From contig JAZNNJ010000006.1 in assembly GCA_045580225.1 (NCBI GenBank), positions 1 through 32,462 on the forward strand: 32,462 bases of DNA, written 5' to 3'. The position numbers and the translations under genes were made by a program. Shown here one piece after another: positions 1 through 7,944 of this stretch (the first letter of the stretch is position 1; each line of letters opens with the position of its first letter). The notes beneath the pieces were generated by a model, which was not told the origin of the DNA, did no database searches, and worked only from the letters and a program-made list of their open reading frames with translations. The stretch is from CAUUCF01 sp045580225 (GTDB lineage: Bacteria; Pseudomonadota; Gammaproteobacteria; UBA9339).

Positions 1-73
1 CCAACCACTTTAATATGTTTTGCCGTTTATCTTCAAAAAATCCTTTTTGTTCAATCTCTTCACCAGGGTTCAT
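1..73 (-). CDS. N-terminal fragment of an unidentified protein (cut by window edge)
   Basis: Only the first 24 codons lie in the window. They begin with ATG at 71-73 and read MNPGEEIEQKGFF, then EDKRQNILKWL. A GAGG Shine-Dalgarno element lies about 10 bases upstream of the ATG, and the frame stays open to the window edge, so a real gene start is likely. The peptide is charged, with no signal peptide or membrane segment visible. I do not recognise the family. It is divergent from the LuxR-type gene to its right. Confidence 0.55.
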   Translation of the reverse strand, partial: MNPGEEIEQKGFFEDKRQNILKWL

Positions 74-432
74 AATCAACCATCCTCAAAAAATTTAATT
101 ATAAATTAATATATTACACGGTAGGAAATTATATGCAAGAATACTAAAAAATATTCAATAATTAGTATAGTAATAATCGCAGATATCAACCATAAGAAAG
201 AAAAAATAAAAATATTTATAATGAACATAAATATTTTATTTTTTTATATTATATTTATTCACACTAAAAAATCTTTTTTATTATAAAAATATTGAGATTA
301 TATACCCAATCCATTTTCAAATTAAGTAATTATTTATTTTAACTTAATAAAACAAGTTTTTTAACGAGTCGTTCTTGTCAACTTTTTCATAAACATAGTT
401 AATTTAGATAATTTAAAATTATCGGAATAATA
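74..432. other. AT-rich divergent intergenic region
   Basis: These 359 bases separate two divergent genes and hold no credible ORF. An A/T-only near-perfect inverted repeat lies at about 202-219 and 227-245. A weak promoter-like TTGTCA at 375-380 stands before the rightward gene. I see no convincing regulatory site beyond this. Confidence 0.5.
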
Positions 433-702
433 ATGAATAATAAAACCCAAAATTGGTACTTAGTAAAAAAACAAGGAAAAATTTTCACGATCACTCAAAG
501 AGAAAAAGATTGTATCGATTTATTAATCAAAGGATTTAGTATGAAAATGATAGCTAATGAATTAGCTATATCCCCGCGTACAGTAGAATATTACCTTCAG
601 TGCATTAAAATAAAAATAGGTTGTTCATCCAAGTACTACATTGCAGATTTTTTCCGTAAATTACAATTAAAAAAAATTAATGCCCCTATGAGTAAATATT
701 AA
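433..702 (+). CDS. Orphan LuxR-type HTH DNA-binding protein
   Basis: This 89-residue protein is almost entirely one LuxR/FixJ C-terminal helix-turn-helix domain, at about residues 20-80. It starts with ITQREKDCIDLL and continues through the recognition-helix stretch ANELAISPRTVEYYL and the end KIKIGCSSK. Family members usually carry an N-terminal receiver or autoinducer-binding domain; none is present, and the upstream DNA does not encode one. Such stand-alone HTH proteins can regulate constitutively or be decay remnants. The ATG at 433 is preceded by a weak GGAA element. Neighbours are a divergent unidentified gene and convergent cca, so context gives no target. Confident for the domain, uncertain for the role. 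Confidence 0.8.
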   Translation: MNNKTQNWYLVKKQGKIFTITQREKDCIDLLIKGFSMKMIANELAISPRTVEYYLQCIKIKIGCSSKYYIADFFRKLQLKKINAPMSKY

Positions 703-868
703 TAATTTAGTTCCAGACATCATCATATCGTTTTTAAATTCTACAAATATCCAAATTACCTACTTTTTTGATCTTGCTAATTAATATTTTTCAACAAACA
801 AAATACCTAACAAGCCAAAATTAAAAAAAATAACTTCACAATTAATTCTGTTCTTATAAACATCATAA

Positions 869-1963
869 TTATATTCGCTTATTTACACTTATCTTTTGTA
901 AGTTTTTATTTACTTCATCTAAACGTTTAGTATGAACATAGTATCTAATTTGCTCTTTTGGTATATCTAGTACTTCTTCTTTCGTAATCTTCACTTGATT
1001 TGCTACTTTGTAAATATAGTAAACCTTAGCAAATAAACTCCGTTGATAAGGAATAAGTATCCTCAAAATATTAAGACTACTTTTTAAATTTAAACTATAT
1101 CTAAAACTATCTAGCTTTTCCAAAATGTCCAATATATCGTCCGCAGAACTCTGTACAGCTAGTCGTTGAAAATAAACTAAATTCCTAGCTAAATTTTGCT
1201 CCAACTTTGAAACCTTATAGTGCCTAAAAAACAATTTTAAATTATCCAAAGGAACTGCTGAAAAAATTGCACCTAATACTCTATTAGGAATAATTTTTTT
1301 AGAAATTAACTTCAGATTATCCCTAATTTGTTTATAGAAAGGAGCTAACTCCGGAAATAATTTATCCAAAGCGCCTATTTTCCTTAATACTTTTATAAAA
1401 TTAAAGGGACATTCTGTTTTAAAAGCTTTTCTCCACTCTTGCCACACCCTTTCGGGCACTAAAGCATCTATCTCATACACCATATTCTTCATTAATCGCA
1501 AAGTAGCAGGTGCAATCTTGAAGGCAGGAAATTTAGCTGAAAACCTAGCTACTCTCAAAATTCTTAAAGGATCCTCAACAAAAGCATCGGAGACATGCCT
1601 AAGTATTTTATTTTCAAGATCTTGTTGCCCGCCATAAGGATCAATAATTTTACCATCCTCACTGAGAGCCATGGCATTAATAGTCAAATCACGCCTTTTA
1701 AGATCTTCTTCTAAAGACACTGAAACATCAGCAAAACACTCAAAACCTGTATATCCTTTCCCTTTTTTTCGTTCAGTACGAGCTAGGGCATATTCTTCGT
1801 TGGTTAATGGATGTAAAAAAACTGGAAAATCCTTTCCAACTTGCTTAAACCCCAATTGCAACATCTGCTCACGAGTAGCACCAACCACCACATAATCACG
1901 CTCCACAACAGGTATTTTTAATAACTGATCACGAACTGCACCACCAACCAAATAAATTTCCAT
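869..1963 (-). CDS. cca: CCA tRNA nucleotidyltransferase lacking the HD domain
   Basis: Adds or repairs the 3'-CCA of tRNAs using CTP and ATP. The class II nucleotidyltransferase core is clear: LVGGAVRD at residues 5-12, the metal-binding ERD at 21-23, FPVFLHP, the RRDLTINAMA motif, EDPLRILRVARF, and the nucleotide-specificity helix PERVWQEW. The protein has 364 residues; E. coli Cca has about 412 and carries a C-terminal HD phosphohydrolase domain. After LGALDKLFPEL this protein lacks the histidine/HD signatures and is replaced by Lys/Leu-rich helices. It should add CCA but probably lacks the phosphatase and phosphodiesterase activities. It is transcribed alone, divergent from rpsP. Three tRNA genes in this window lack an encoded CCA, so the enzyme is needed. 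Confidence 0.93.
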   Translation of the reverse strand: MEIYLVGGAVRDQLLKIPVVERDYVVVGATREQMLQLGFKQVGKDFPVFLHPLTNEEYALARTERKKGKGYTGFECFADVSVSLEEDLKRRDLTINAMALSEDGKIIDPYGGQQDLENKILRHVSDAFVEDPLRILRVARFSAKFPAFKIAPATLRLMKNMVYEIDALVPERVWQEWRKAFKTECPFNFIKVLRKIGALDKLFPELAPFYKQIRDNLKLISKKIIPNRVLGAIFSAVPLDNLKLFFRHYKVSKLEQNLARNLVYFQRLAVQSSADDILDILEKLDSFRYSLNLKSSLNILRILIPYQRSLFAKVYYIYKVANQVKITKEEVLDIPKEQIRYYVHTKRLDEVNKNLQKISVNKRI

Positions 1964-2039
1964 TTTACTAACAAAAAATATATTCTATTGGAATAGATAA
2001 ACTAAATTACTACAGAATTCAAATTTTTGATAATTAAGA

Positions 2040-2067
2040 TTGCTTTTTTATTTTTTTATCGTACAAT
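2040..2067 (+). promoter_or_regulatory. Putative sigma-70 promoter of rpsP-rimM
   Basis: TTGCTT at 2040-2045 and TACAAT at 2062-2067 are separated by 16 bases, 32 bases before the rpsP ATG. The stretch between is T-rich. This is the only good promoter-like pair in the cca-rpsP divergent space. Confidence 0.6.
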
Positions 2068-2099
2068 GGATCGGAAATTTGGATTGTATAGGTTGAAGT

Positions 2100-2450
2100 A
2101 TGGTAGTTATTCGTTTATCACGTGGTGGGGCTAAAAAAAGGCCTTTTTATAAAGTAGTAGTCGCGGATCAGCGCTGCGCAAGAGATGGTCGTTATTTAGA
2201 ACAAGTTGGTTTCTTTAATCCGATTGCAGTAGGTGGTGAACGTCGTTTAGATTTAAAAAAGGATAGAATTGATCATTGGTTGAAAGTCGGTGCTCAACCA
2301 TCTTGTAGAGTCTTGTCCTTACTAAAAGAAAATGCCGACCCAGAAAAGGCTGCTAGTCGCAGAGCATTAAAAATTCAAAAAAATAAAGATCGTTTAGTAA
2401 AGAAAGCCTTAGAAAATAATGCTAAATTAGAAGAGGAAGCTTCTGTTTAA
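2100..2450 (+). CDS. rpsP: 30S ribosomal protein S16
   Basis: Structural protein of the 30S subunit. The N-terminus MVVIRLSRGGAKKRPFYKVV and the following RDGRYLEQVGFFNP are diagnostic of bS16. The protein has 116 residues, longer than the 82 of E. coli. The extra length is a Lys/Glu-rich helical tail from about residue 80, as in several other proteobacteria. The Shine-Dalgarno is weak (GGTTGAAG). It is first in an operon, and its last codons overlap the start of rimM. Confidence 0.96.
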   Translation: MVVIRLSRGGAKKRPFYKVVVADQRCARDGRYLEQVGFFNPIAVGGERRLDLKKDRIDHWLKVGAQPSCRVLSLLKENADPEKAASRRALKIQKNKDRLVKKALENNAKLEEEASV

Positions 2451-2955
2451 AAACATCCAAGCTATCGCAAAATTTGGCAGTGTTTATGGATTAAATGGCC
2501 AGCTTAGGGTTTATCCGTTTACAACAGAAGTTGATAGTTTTTTTGGATTTAAGCGGTGGTTTGATCATAATGGTAGGCGTTTGTTTTTTTGTAATCTACG
2601 AAAAAACAATAAGGGGTTTGTTGTATCTTTAACCGGAATTTCCGATCCAGAAACAGCTCAGGCATTTGTTAATCAGCTTATTTATGCTCCCGAAGAAGAT
2701 TTTCCGGTCTTGCCTCAAGGAGAATATTATTGGTTTAATTTAATGGATTGTGTGGTCATCAATACTAACCAGGTAAAATTAGGTAAAGTTGCCGGCATCT
2801 TGCCAACTGGAGCAAATGACGTTTTAATTGTAGAAAATAATTCGCTAAAGAAAAAGCGAATATTGATACCTTTTTTAACTACACTTAATAAAGTTATATT
2901 ACACGTGGACTTAGTTTCTAAATTAATTATTGTAGATTGGGATATAAATTATTAA
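2443..2955 (+). CDS. rimM: 16S rRNA-processing protein RimM, probable CTG start
   Basis: RimM binds S19 and assists maturation of the 30S head. The reading frame extends well upstream of the TTG at 2581: from 2443 it reads LFKNIQAIAKFGSVYGLNG, then QLRVYPFTTE, which is the conserved RimM N-terminus. In-frame stops at 2410 and 2428 leave only CTG 2443 (or rare ATC/ATT-type codons) as a start. An AGAGGA Shine-Dalgarno lies just before it, so CTG 2443 gives 170 residues, close to the usual 170-180. It overlaps the rpsP stop by 8 bases, implying translational coupling. The PRC-barrel region includes EYYWFNLMDCVV and GKVAGILPTGANDVLIV. The usual downstream trmD and rplS are missing. Confidence 0.88.
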   Translation: MFKNIQAIAKFGSVYGLNGQLRVYPFTTEVDSFFGFKRWFDHNGRRLFFCNLRKNNKGFVVSLTGISDPETAQAFVNQLIYAPEEDFPVLPQGEYYWFNLMDCVVINTNQVKLGKVAGILPTGANDVLIVENNSLKKKRILIPFLTTLNKVILHVDLVSKLIIVDWDINY

Positions 2956-2973
2956 TGTTAAATATTACGATAA

Positions 2974-3414
2974 GTGAATAAATTTCTTGGTTTTTCATTA
3001 CTAGAATTATTAATAGTATTAGTAATAGGTAGCATCTTAGCAGTTACTAGTGTAACTAGCTTTCGTAAATATCTGATATCTTGCCAAGGAAAGAATTTTA
3101 TAGAAAATCTGGATAATTTGATACTAGAAACAAGTACGCATGCCTATGAAAATCATTATCAAATATCTTTATTAATAGACAATCAAGTTATTTATTTGTC
3201 TACTCCTAAAAAGCAAGAAATTATTTTAAAAGTTCCCAATAAAGGTAAATTAATTTTTAAAAATAAACTAGGATACAATAAAGAAATAATATTTCTACCC
3301 AATGGAAAATTATTACACACTAGAGGCTCTTTCTATTTTGACTGGTATAATATAAGATGGCGTTTGGTATGTTTAGAAAATGGCAATACTAGGATAGAAA
3401 AATATAAAAAATGA
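2974..3414 (+). CDS. Type IV pseudopilin-like protein (FimT/GspH type)
   Basis: The N-terminus has a class III prepilin signal: a short leader MNKFLG, then FSLLELLIVLVIGSILAV with Glu at +5. PilD-type peptidase would cut after Gly6 and methylate Phe. The rest of the 146 residues is a small, strand-rich domain resembling GspH/FimT minor pseudopilins by length and layout, without a diagnostic motif I can name. The start is GTG at 2974, forced by an in-frame stop directly upstream; no clear Shine-Dalgarno is seen. It follows rimM by 18 bases and overlaps the next gene by 4 bases (ATGA). A role in type IV pilus, DNA uptake or type II secretion is inferred. Confidence 0.8.
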   Translation: MNKFLGFSLLELLIVLVIGSILAVTSVTSFRKYLISCQGKNFIENLDNLILETSTHAYENHYQISLLIDNQVIYLSTPKKQEIILKVPNKGKLIFKNKLGYNKEIIFLPNGKLLHTRGSFYFDWYNIRWRLVCLENGNTRIEKYKK

Positions 3415-4337
3415 ATAAAATAAAAACTTTCATAAAACATTTCTTCACACAATTTTTCTCAGTCAGAGAGTGGGATAGTCATTTGGTAATTCTAATTTTA
3501 GGCATCCAAGTGAAAATAAAAATTAATCACAAAATACCTAAAAATAATAAATTAAGGTATGGCATTACCAAACATAAAAGATTAATACCGATAGTAGTAT
3601 CCTTAACTAGTTTTCCAGCACGAATCCATGCTGTCATTAAAACTATAGAATCTCTATTATCACAAACTTGTTTACCTGATTATTTAATTTTGTGGTTAGC
3701 TAAAGAAGAATTCCCAAATAAAATACCACAAGAATTAGAAAGTTTAAAAAAATATGGATTAGAAATCCGTTGGTGCAATAATATTCGCTCATACAAAAAA
3801 TTGCTTCCAACCCTAAATATTTTTCCAAAAGCAATAATTGTTACTTTCGACGATGATATTTATTATCCTTCCGATACTCTACTACGGTTATATGAGGCAC
3901 ATTTACATTATCCAAATGAAGTTATTACTGGACGCGTTGGACGCATTAAAAGGATTAATGAAGATTTTTGTTGGTTATCTGATAGAGTAAGATGGGGTAA
4001 GCAGTACGATAATCCTAGTTATTTTAATGTTTTAATCGGATACGGAGGTTGTTTATATCCACCAGATTCTTTATCTTTAGAATTTATACGACGCATTAAT
4101 GGTTATGAATTACTACCAACTCATGATGATATATATTTCTGGGGGGCAACTGTATATAACCAAATAAAAACTAGGGTAGTTAAAATAAACAAACTAATCT
4201 ATCTACCAGAAACTCAACAATATGGGTTATGCAAGATTAACCGTAAAGGAAAAGGCATTGGAATCAATGAAGCGTTAGGTATTCTACTTAAAGCTTGCCC
4301 TGAAATCAAAAATTTTTTGCGTAAGGAAATAATTTAA
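3411..4337 (+). CDS. GT-A-like glycosyltransferase
   Basis: The 308-residue protein begins a GT-A-like domain with PIVVSLTSFPARIHAVIKTI at about residue 60. It then has LLSQTCLPDYLILWL and the acidic metal/nucleotide-sugar motif VTFDDDIYYP near residue 145, followed by a late THDDIYFWGA that may supply catalytic acid residues. Such proteins transfer sugars onto polysaccharide or LPS. No signal peptide is present; the N-terminal 50 residues are basic and partly hydrophobic, so membrane association is possible. ATG 3411 overlaps the pseudopilin stop as ATGA, so the two are translationally coupled. Donor and acceptor cannot be told from sequence. Confidence 0.75.
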   Translation: MNKIKTFIKHFFTQFFSVREWDSHLVILILGIQVKIKINHKIPKNNKLRYGITKHKRLIPIVVSLTSFPARIHAVIKTIESLLSQTCLPDYLILWLAKEEFPNKIPQELESLKKYGLEIRWCNNIRSYKKLLPTLNIFPKAIIVTFDDDIYYPSDTLLRLYEAHLHYPNEVITGRVGRIKRINEDFCWLSDRVRWGKQYDNPSYFNVLIGYGGCLYPPDSLSLEFIRRINGYELLPTHDDIYFWGATVYNQIKTRVVKINKLIYLPETQQYGLCKINRKGKGIGINEALGILLKACPEIKNFLRKEII

Positions 4338-4361
4338 TAACTATATTAGAAATTTATAATC

Positions 4362-4390
4362 TTGATTATAAAAGTACTATCATTTAGAAT
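4362..4390 (+). promoter_or_regulatory. Putative sigma-70 promoter of gpsA
   Basis: TTGATT at 4362-4367 and TAGAAT at 4385-4390 are separated by exactly 17 bases, 26 bases before the gpsA ATG. The -35 lies in a short A/T inverted repeat (about 4352-4371). Confidence 0.6.
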
Positions 4391-4416
4391 TATTCATCAT
4401 TAGGAGTAGAGGTCTT

Positions 4417-5391
4417 ATGCATTTAACAATTTTAGGCTCTGGATGTTATGGTGTTACTTTAGCAAATTTATGGAAAGATTCGTTTCCTAATATTACCTTG
4501 TGGGGCATTGATCTTCCCCAAGTTGGTCGTCATTTTCAAAAACCCATCCCACATGTTTTATCTGAAAAAATTACTATCCAACCTGATTTAACTAAAGCTA
4601 TTGAAAAAAGCGATATAATTATCTTGGCAGTTGCTAGCGCCGGCATACGAGATGTTTGCCAAAGACTAAAAGGAAAACTAAATACAAATACAGTGATTAT
4701 TAATGTTGCTAAAGGTTTAGAAACAGGTACATTAAAACGTTTAAGTACGGTAATTAAAGAAGAATTACCTAATCCTGTAATGGTTTTATCAGGACCGAAC
4801 TTAGCTGTAGAAATATTACAAAATAAACCAACCGCTTCAGTTATCGCAGGTGAAGACCCTAATTTACTAATAAAATTTCAAAGAATTTTAACTACTAATC
4901 TGTTTCGTGTTTATACTAATTCTGACATAATCGGTGTAGAATTAGGAGGAGCTTTAAAAAATATTATAGCTATTGCATCCGGATTTATTACAGCACAAAG
5001 TTTAGGTGACAACGCTAAAGGAGCGATTTTAGCTCGTGGCATGGCAGAAATAATTAGACTGAGTGTTCATTTAGGCGCTAGAATTGAAACCTTTTTAGGG
5101 CTATCCGGTATCGGTGATTTAATTGCTACGTGTTCCAGCGAATTAAGTCGTAATTATACTGTAGGTAAATGGTTAGGCGAAGGATTAAAAATTGAACAAA
5201 TTAATCAAAAATTAAATTCAGTAGCAGAAGGTATTGAAACGGCTAAAAATATCGTTTCCCTTGCGCATCAATATAACTTGGAAGTTCCAATATCAGAGTT
5301 AATATGTCGTTTAGTTAATCAAAAATTAGCTCCTAAAGATGTAGTTGATATTTTAATGCAAAGACACTTAAAAAGCGAGGAAGAATATTGA
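4417..5391 (+). CDS. gpsA: Glycerol-3-phosphate dehydrogenase [NAD(P)+]
   Basis: Reduces dihydroxyacetone phosphate to sn-glycerol 3-phosphate, the backbone for phospholipid synthesis, in the cytosol. The N-terminal Rossmann motif is ILGSGCYGVTLANLW (residues 4-18). Further signatures are VLSGPNLAVEI, the substrate-binding ELGGALKNIIAIASG with the catalytic lysine, and GLSGIGDLIATCSS, followed by RNYTVG. The length of 324 residues is normal. ATG 4417 has two candidate Shine-Dalgarno elements, AGGAG (4402-4406) and GAGG (4409-4412). The gene has its own promoter and stands before rplY. Confidence 0.96.
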   Translation: MHLTILGSGCYGVTLANLWKDSFPNITLWGIDLPQVGRHFQKPIPHVLSEKITIQPDLTKAIEKSDIIILAVASAGIRDVCQRLKGKLNTNTVIINVAKGLETGTLKRLSTVIKEELPNPVMVLSGPNLAVEILQNKPTASVIAGEDPNLLIKFQRILTTNLFRVYTNSDIIGVELGGALKNIIAIASGFITAQSLGDNAKGAILARGMAEIIRLSVHLGARIETFLGLSGIGDLIATCSSELSRNYTVGKWLGEGLKIEQINQKLNSVAEGIETAKNIVSLAHQYNLEVPISELICRLVNQKLAPKDVVDILMQRHLKSEEEY

Positions 5392-5486
5392 CTTTAGATA
5401 TTTTTGCTGCATACTGGAAACGTTAGTGTTTTGGTCGCGAAATTACTTAACAGCTGTAGTATTATTAATAAAAAAAGGTATTTAAC

Positions 5487-6104
5487 ATGAAAATAGAATT
5501 TAAAATTGATGCAAATTTACGTCAAAGTAAAGGTAAAGGTGCGAGCCGCCGCTTACGTAAAGAAGATCTAGTTCCTGGAATTGTTTATGGATTAAATGCA
5601 GACCCAGTATCGATTCAAGTTTCACATCGTGAATTAATGCGATTATTAGAAAACGATAGCGTCTATACTTCGATAATAAAAATGAATCTGGATGGAAAAA
5701 TTGAAACAGTAGTATTACGTGATTTGCATCGTCATGTCTATAAACCTAGAATCATGCATTTTGATTTTCAACGTATTGATGAAAATAAAACAATTGAAAT
5801 GAAAGTTCCTTTGCATTTTACTGGGGAAGAATTGGCTCCTGGAGTAAAGATTGATGGTGGAATAATTTCTCGTTTATTATCGGATGTAGTAGTTAATTGT
5901 TTACCAAAAGACTTACCTGAATTTATCAATGTTGACTTATCTAAGATGGCTTTAAATCAAGTAATTAAGTTATCTGATTTAATTTTGCCAGAGGGTGTGC
6001 AATTGTTGAATCTGCTTCATGGTAAAGATTCTACAGTAGTTACTTTGTATGCAATAAAAGAAAAAACTAATAACGATTCTGTAACTACAGATAAGGACAA
6101 TTAA
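5487..6104 (+). CDS. rplY: 50S ribosomal protein L25, long Ctc form
   Basis: Binds 5S rRNA in the 50S subunit. The N-terminal L25 domain shows ASRRLRKEDLVPGIVYG, and the C-terminal TL5/Ctc domain follows from about residue 95, with KVPLHFTGEELAPGVK and DLPEFINVDLS. The length of 205 residues is the two-domain Ctc form rather than the 94-residue E. coli form. An AAGG element lies 8 bases before the ATG. It is followed by pth after 10 bases, a gene pair conserved across many bacteria. Confidence 0.95.
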   Translation: MKIEFKIDANLRQSKGKGASRRLRKEDLVPGIVYGLNADPVSIQVSHRELMRLLENDSVYTSIIKMNLDGKIETVVLRDLHRHVYKPRIMHFDFQRIDENKTIEMKVPLHFTGEELAPGVKIDGGIISRLLSDVVVNCLPKDLPEFINVDLSKMALNQVIKLSDLILPEGVQLLNLLHGKDSTVVTLYAIKEKTNNDSVTTDKDN

Positions 6105-6114
6105 CGGAGGTTTT

Positions 6115-6684
6115 TTGTCAGAAAAAAAATTAATTGTTGGTCTTGGTAATCCGGGACCACAGTTTTTCCGTACCAGGCACAATGTTGGTTTCCAAACAAT
6201 AGATGCATTGTTTCCGCAATTGGAATGGAAAGAAAAAAAGGGGGTTAATGCCCTTTTAGCAAAAAATGGAGATATTTTTTTTATAAAACCAATAACTTAC
6301 ATGAATAATAGTGGTAATTCTGTTTTTAAAGTTATTGATTATTATCATATTATCTTAGATCATTTATTAGTTATTCATGATGAAATAGACTTTCCAATAG
6401 GAACAACTAAATTGAAAAAAGGAGGAAGTAGTTCCCACAACGGAATTAAAAGCGTTGTTCAATCATTAAATACTGATAATTTCTGGAGATTAAGGATCGG
6501 CATCGGCAGACCTATTTTTGGAGAAATTTATAATCACGTTTTAGGAAAATTTTCAAAAGAAGAAGATATGATACTAGAAAAAGTTTTTAATAAATTAAAG
6601 CAATATCAAGAAAATCTTTTTACCCTTTATAACTTAGAAAAAATAAGGGAATCATTTAATAGGCCCACATCACAAGATAACTAA
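6115..6684 (+). CDS. pth: Peptidyl-tRNA hydrolase
   Basis: Releases peptides from prematurely dissociated peptidyl-tRNA, recycling the tRNA. Family motifs are VGLGNPGPQFFRTRHNVGF with Asn12 and catalytic His22, ITYMNNSG, LLVIHDEIDFPIG with the partner Asp, and HNGIKSV. The length of 189 residues is typical. The start is TTG at 6115, decided by GGAGG at 6106-6110, which is unusually close (4 bases). No ATG gives a full N-terminus. The gene is in an operon with rplY. A ychF neighbour, common elsewhere, is absent; a decayed gene follows instead. Confidence 0.95.
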   Translation: MSEKKLIVGLGNPGPQFFRTRHNVGFQTIDALFPQLEWKEKKGVNALLAKNGDIFFIKPITYMNNSGNSVFKVIDYYHIILDHLLVIHDEIDFPIGTTKLKKGGSSSHNGIKSVVQSLNTDNFWRLRIGIGRPIFGEIYNHVLGKFSKEEDMILEKVFNKLKQYQENLFTLYNLEKIRESFNRPTSQDN

Positions 6685-6752
6685 TTCCTGAAAAAACAAC
6701 ATAAATTGTTTAATATTAAGGATAAAATTTAGAATTAGCAATTTTTTAAACT

Positions 6753-7860
6753 TTACAACCTAGCTTTTTTTCTTAAAAAAAGCCATTCCATAACTGCTAA
6801 TCCTTCGTCGTAAAGATTTTTAGCGTATTCTCTTTTCTCTATTTGTTGCAATGCTTTTTGGCTAGTATTTTCTAATTCTTTTAAGCTTTTAGCTACTTTT
6901 AATTCTAAAATAATCCTTGATCGTAAGTTTTTACGCTCGGTATTTTTATCACACCATTACCTGATTCACGATTAGACATTACTAAAGTATTTTCCATTAA
7001 TTTTAATAAATCCTTGATAAAAAGATCCCCTCCCCCTTGATCATAAAAAACTAATCGTTCTGATAACTATTTATTAATTTATTCCGTGATGATCTCACAA
7101 TCCCCAGCTAAAATAACTTGATATAATTTGGTTAATTTTTGTTTTTTTAATTTTACTTCAAACCAATTAAAATCATATTTTCATATACGTAAGCAACTTT
7201 TTCATTAGGTTATTGCCAAACTAACCAAAATATTTCAATTTACTATTCGTCGTAATATCATTTTTAAATACCCGGTAAAAAATAAAAAGTTCCATAAATT
7301 ATCTTGAGGTTGATACATATCCTCATAGGTGATTTCTTCATGAATTGCTTTTTCAATCGTTTTTCCTCAAAATAAGCATTCTCTAAAGCATGTCATACTC
7401 ATCTATTAAAATAATTACTTTTTGTTGATGGTATTAGTACAGGGCTTCTGATAATACTTTTAAACTAGTAGCTGATACTACGACTGAACCTTTTCTTCTA
7501 AAATTAATGAAAAATCATATTTTCTACTGAAATCAATTATTTATGGCATTCAAATTCTTGTCTAATTTAGCACTGTAAAACTTCATACGATACTTTAAAA
7601 GTGTAAGATTGCTTAGATGATTTTTTTTAATCCTTGATAAAAAGAATTATCTTTATTCAAAATACTTACGTCCTCAAAAACATGGTTAAATTCAAACTCT
7701 TACCCAAAAAAAATGGCGTATACCGATATCATCCCCATTCTTATCTAATAATTCTTTGATTAATAAAATCTTATCTACGTAATATATTACAATTTCCACT
7801 CCTATGGGCAAGACTCGCCTAATTGGAAAACATATTCTCCCGCCCCAGTATATATACCAT
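6753..7860 (-). pseudogene. Decayed AAA-ATPase-like / PD-(D/E)XK nuclease protein
   Basis: This stretch has no long ORF, but the minus strand carries remnants of the AAA-ATPase-like plus PD-(D/E)XK family (the type usually annotated as DUF1703-like) in shifting frames. From 5' to 3' they are: an ATG near 7858-7860, PIGVEIVIYYVDKILLIKELL (7710-7810), a Walker B-like VIILIDEYD (about 7396-7427), and a C-terminal nuclease piece. The last reads IILELKVAKSLKELE, then KALQQIEKREYAKNLYDEGL, ending at TAA 6753-6755. That final frame of about 53 codons is intact and holds the ELK catalytic motif. Several frameshifts and stops break the rest, and the Walker A region is degraded. These proteins are frequent in host-associated bacteria and may be mobile. 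It reads in the same direction as the upstream giant gene. Confidence 0.8.
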
Positions 7861-7944
7861 TAATAAATAACGTAACGTCGTTCTTCTCTATTTACGAGAT
7901 TACACTTACAACAAACATTCATTATTTTTTCGTTTTTAGAACAA

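Noticed and set aside
202..245. Long A/T-only inverted repeat between divergent genes
   Set aside because: Low-complexity A/T tracts form such pairs by chance, and a terminator is not expected between divergent starts.
6694..6711. Hairpin AAACAA/TTGTTT after pth as a terminator
   Set aside because: Only six A/T-rich pairs and no T-run follow it.
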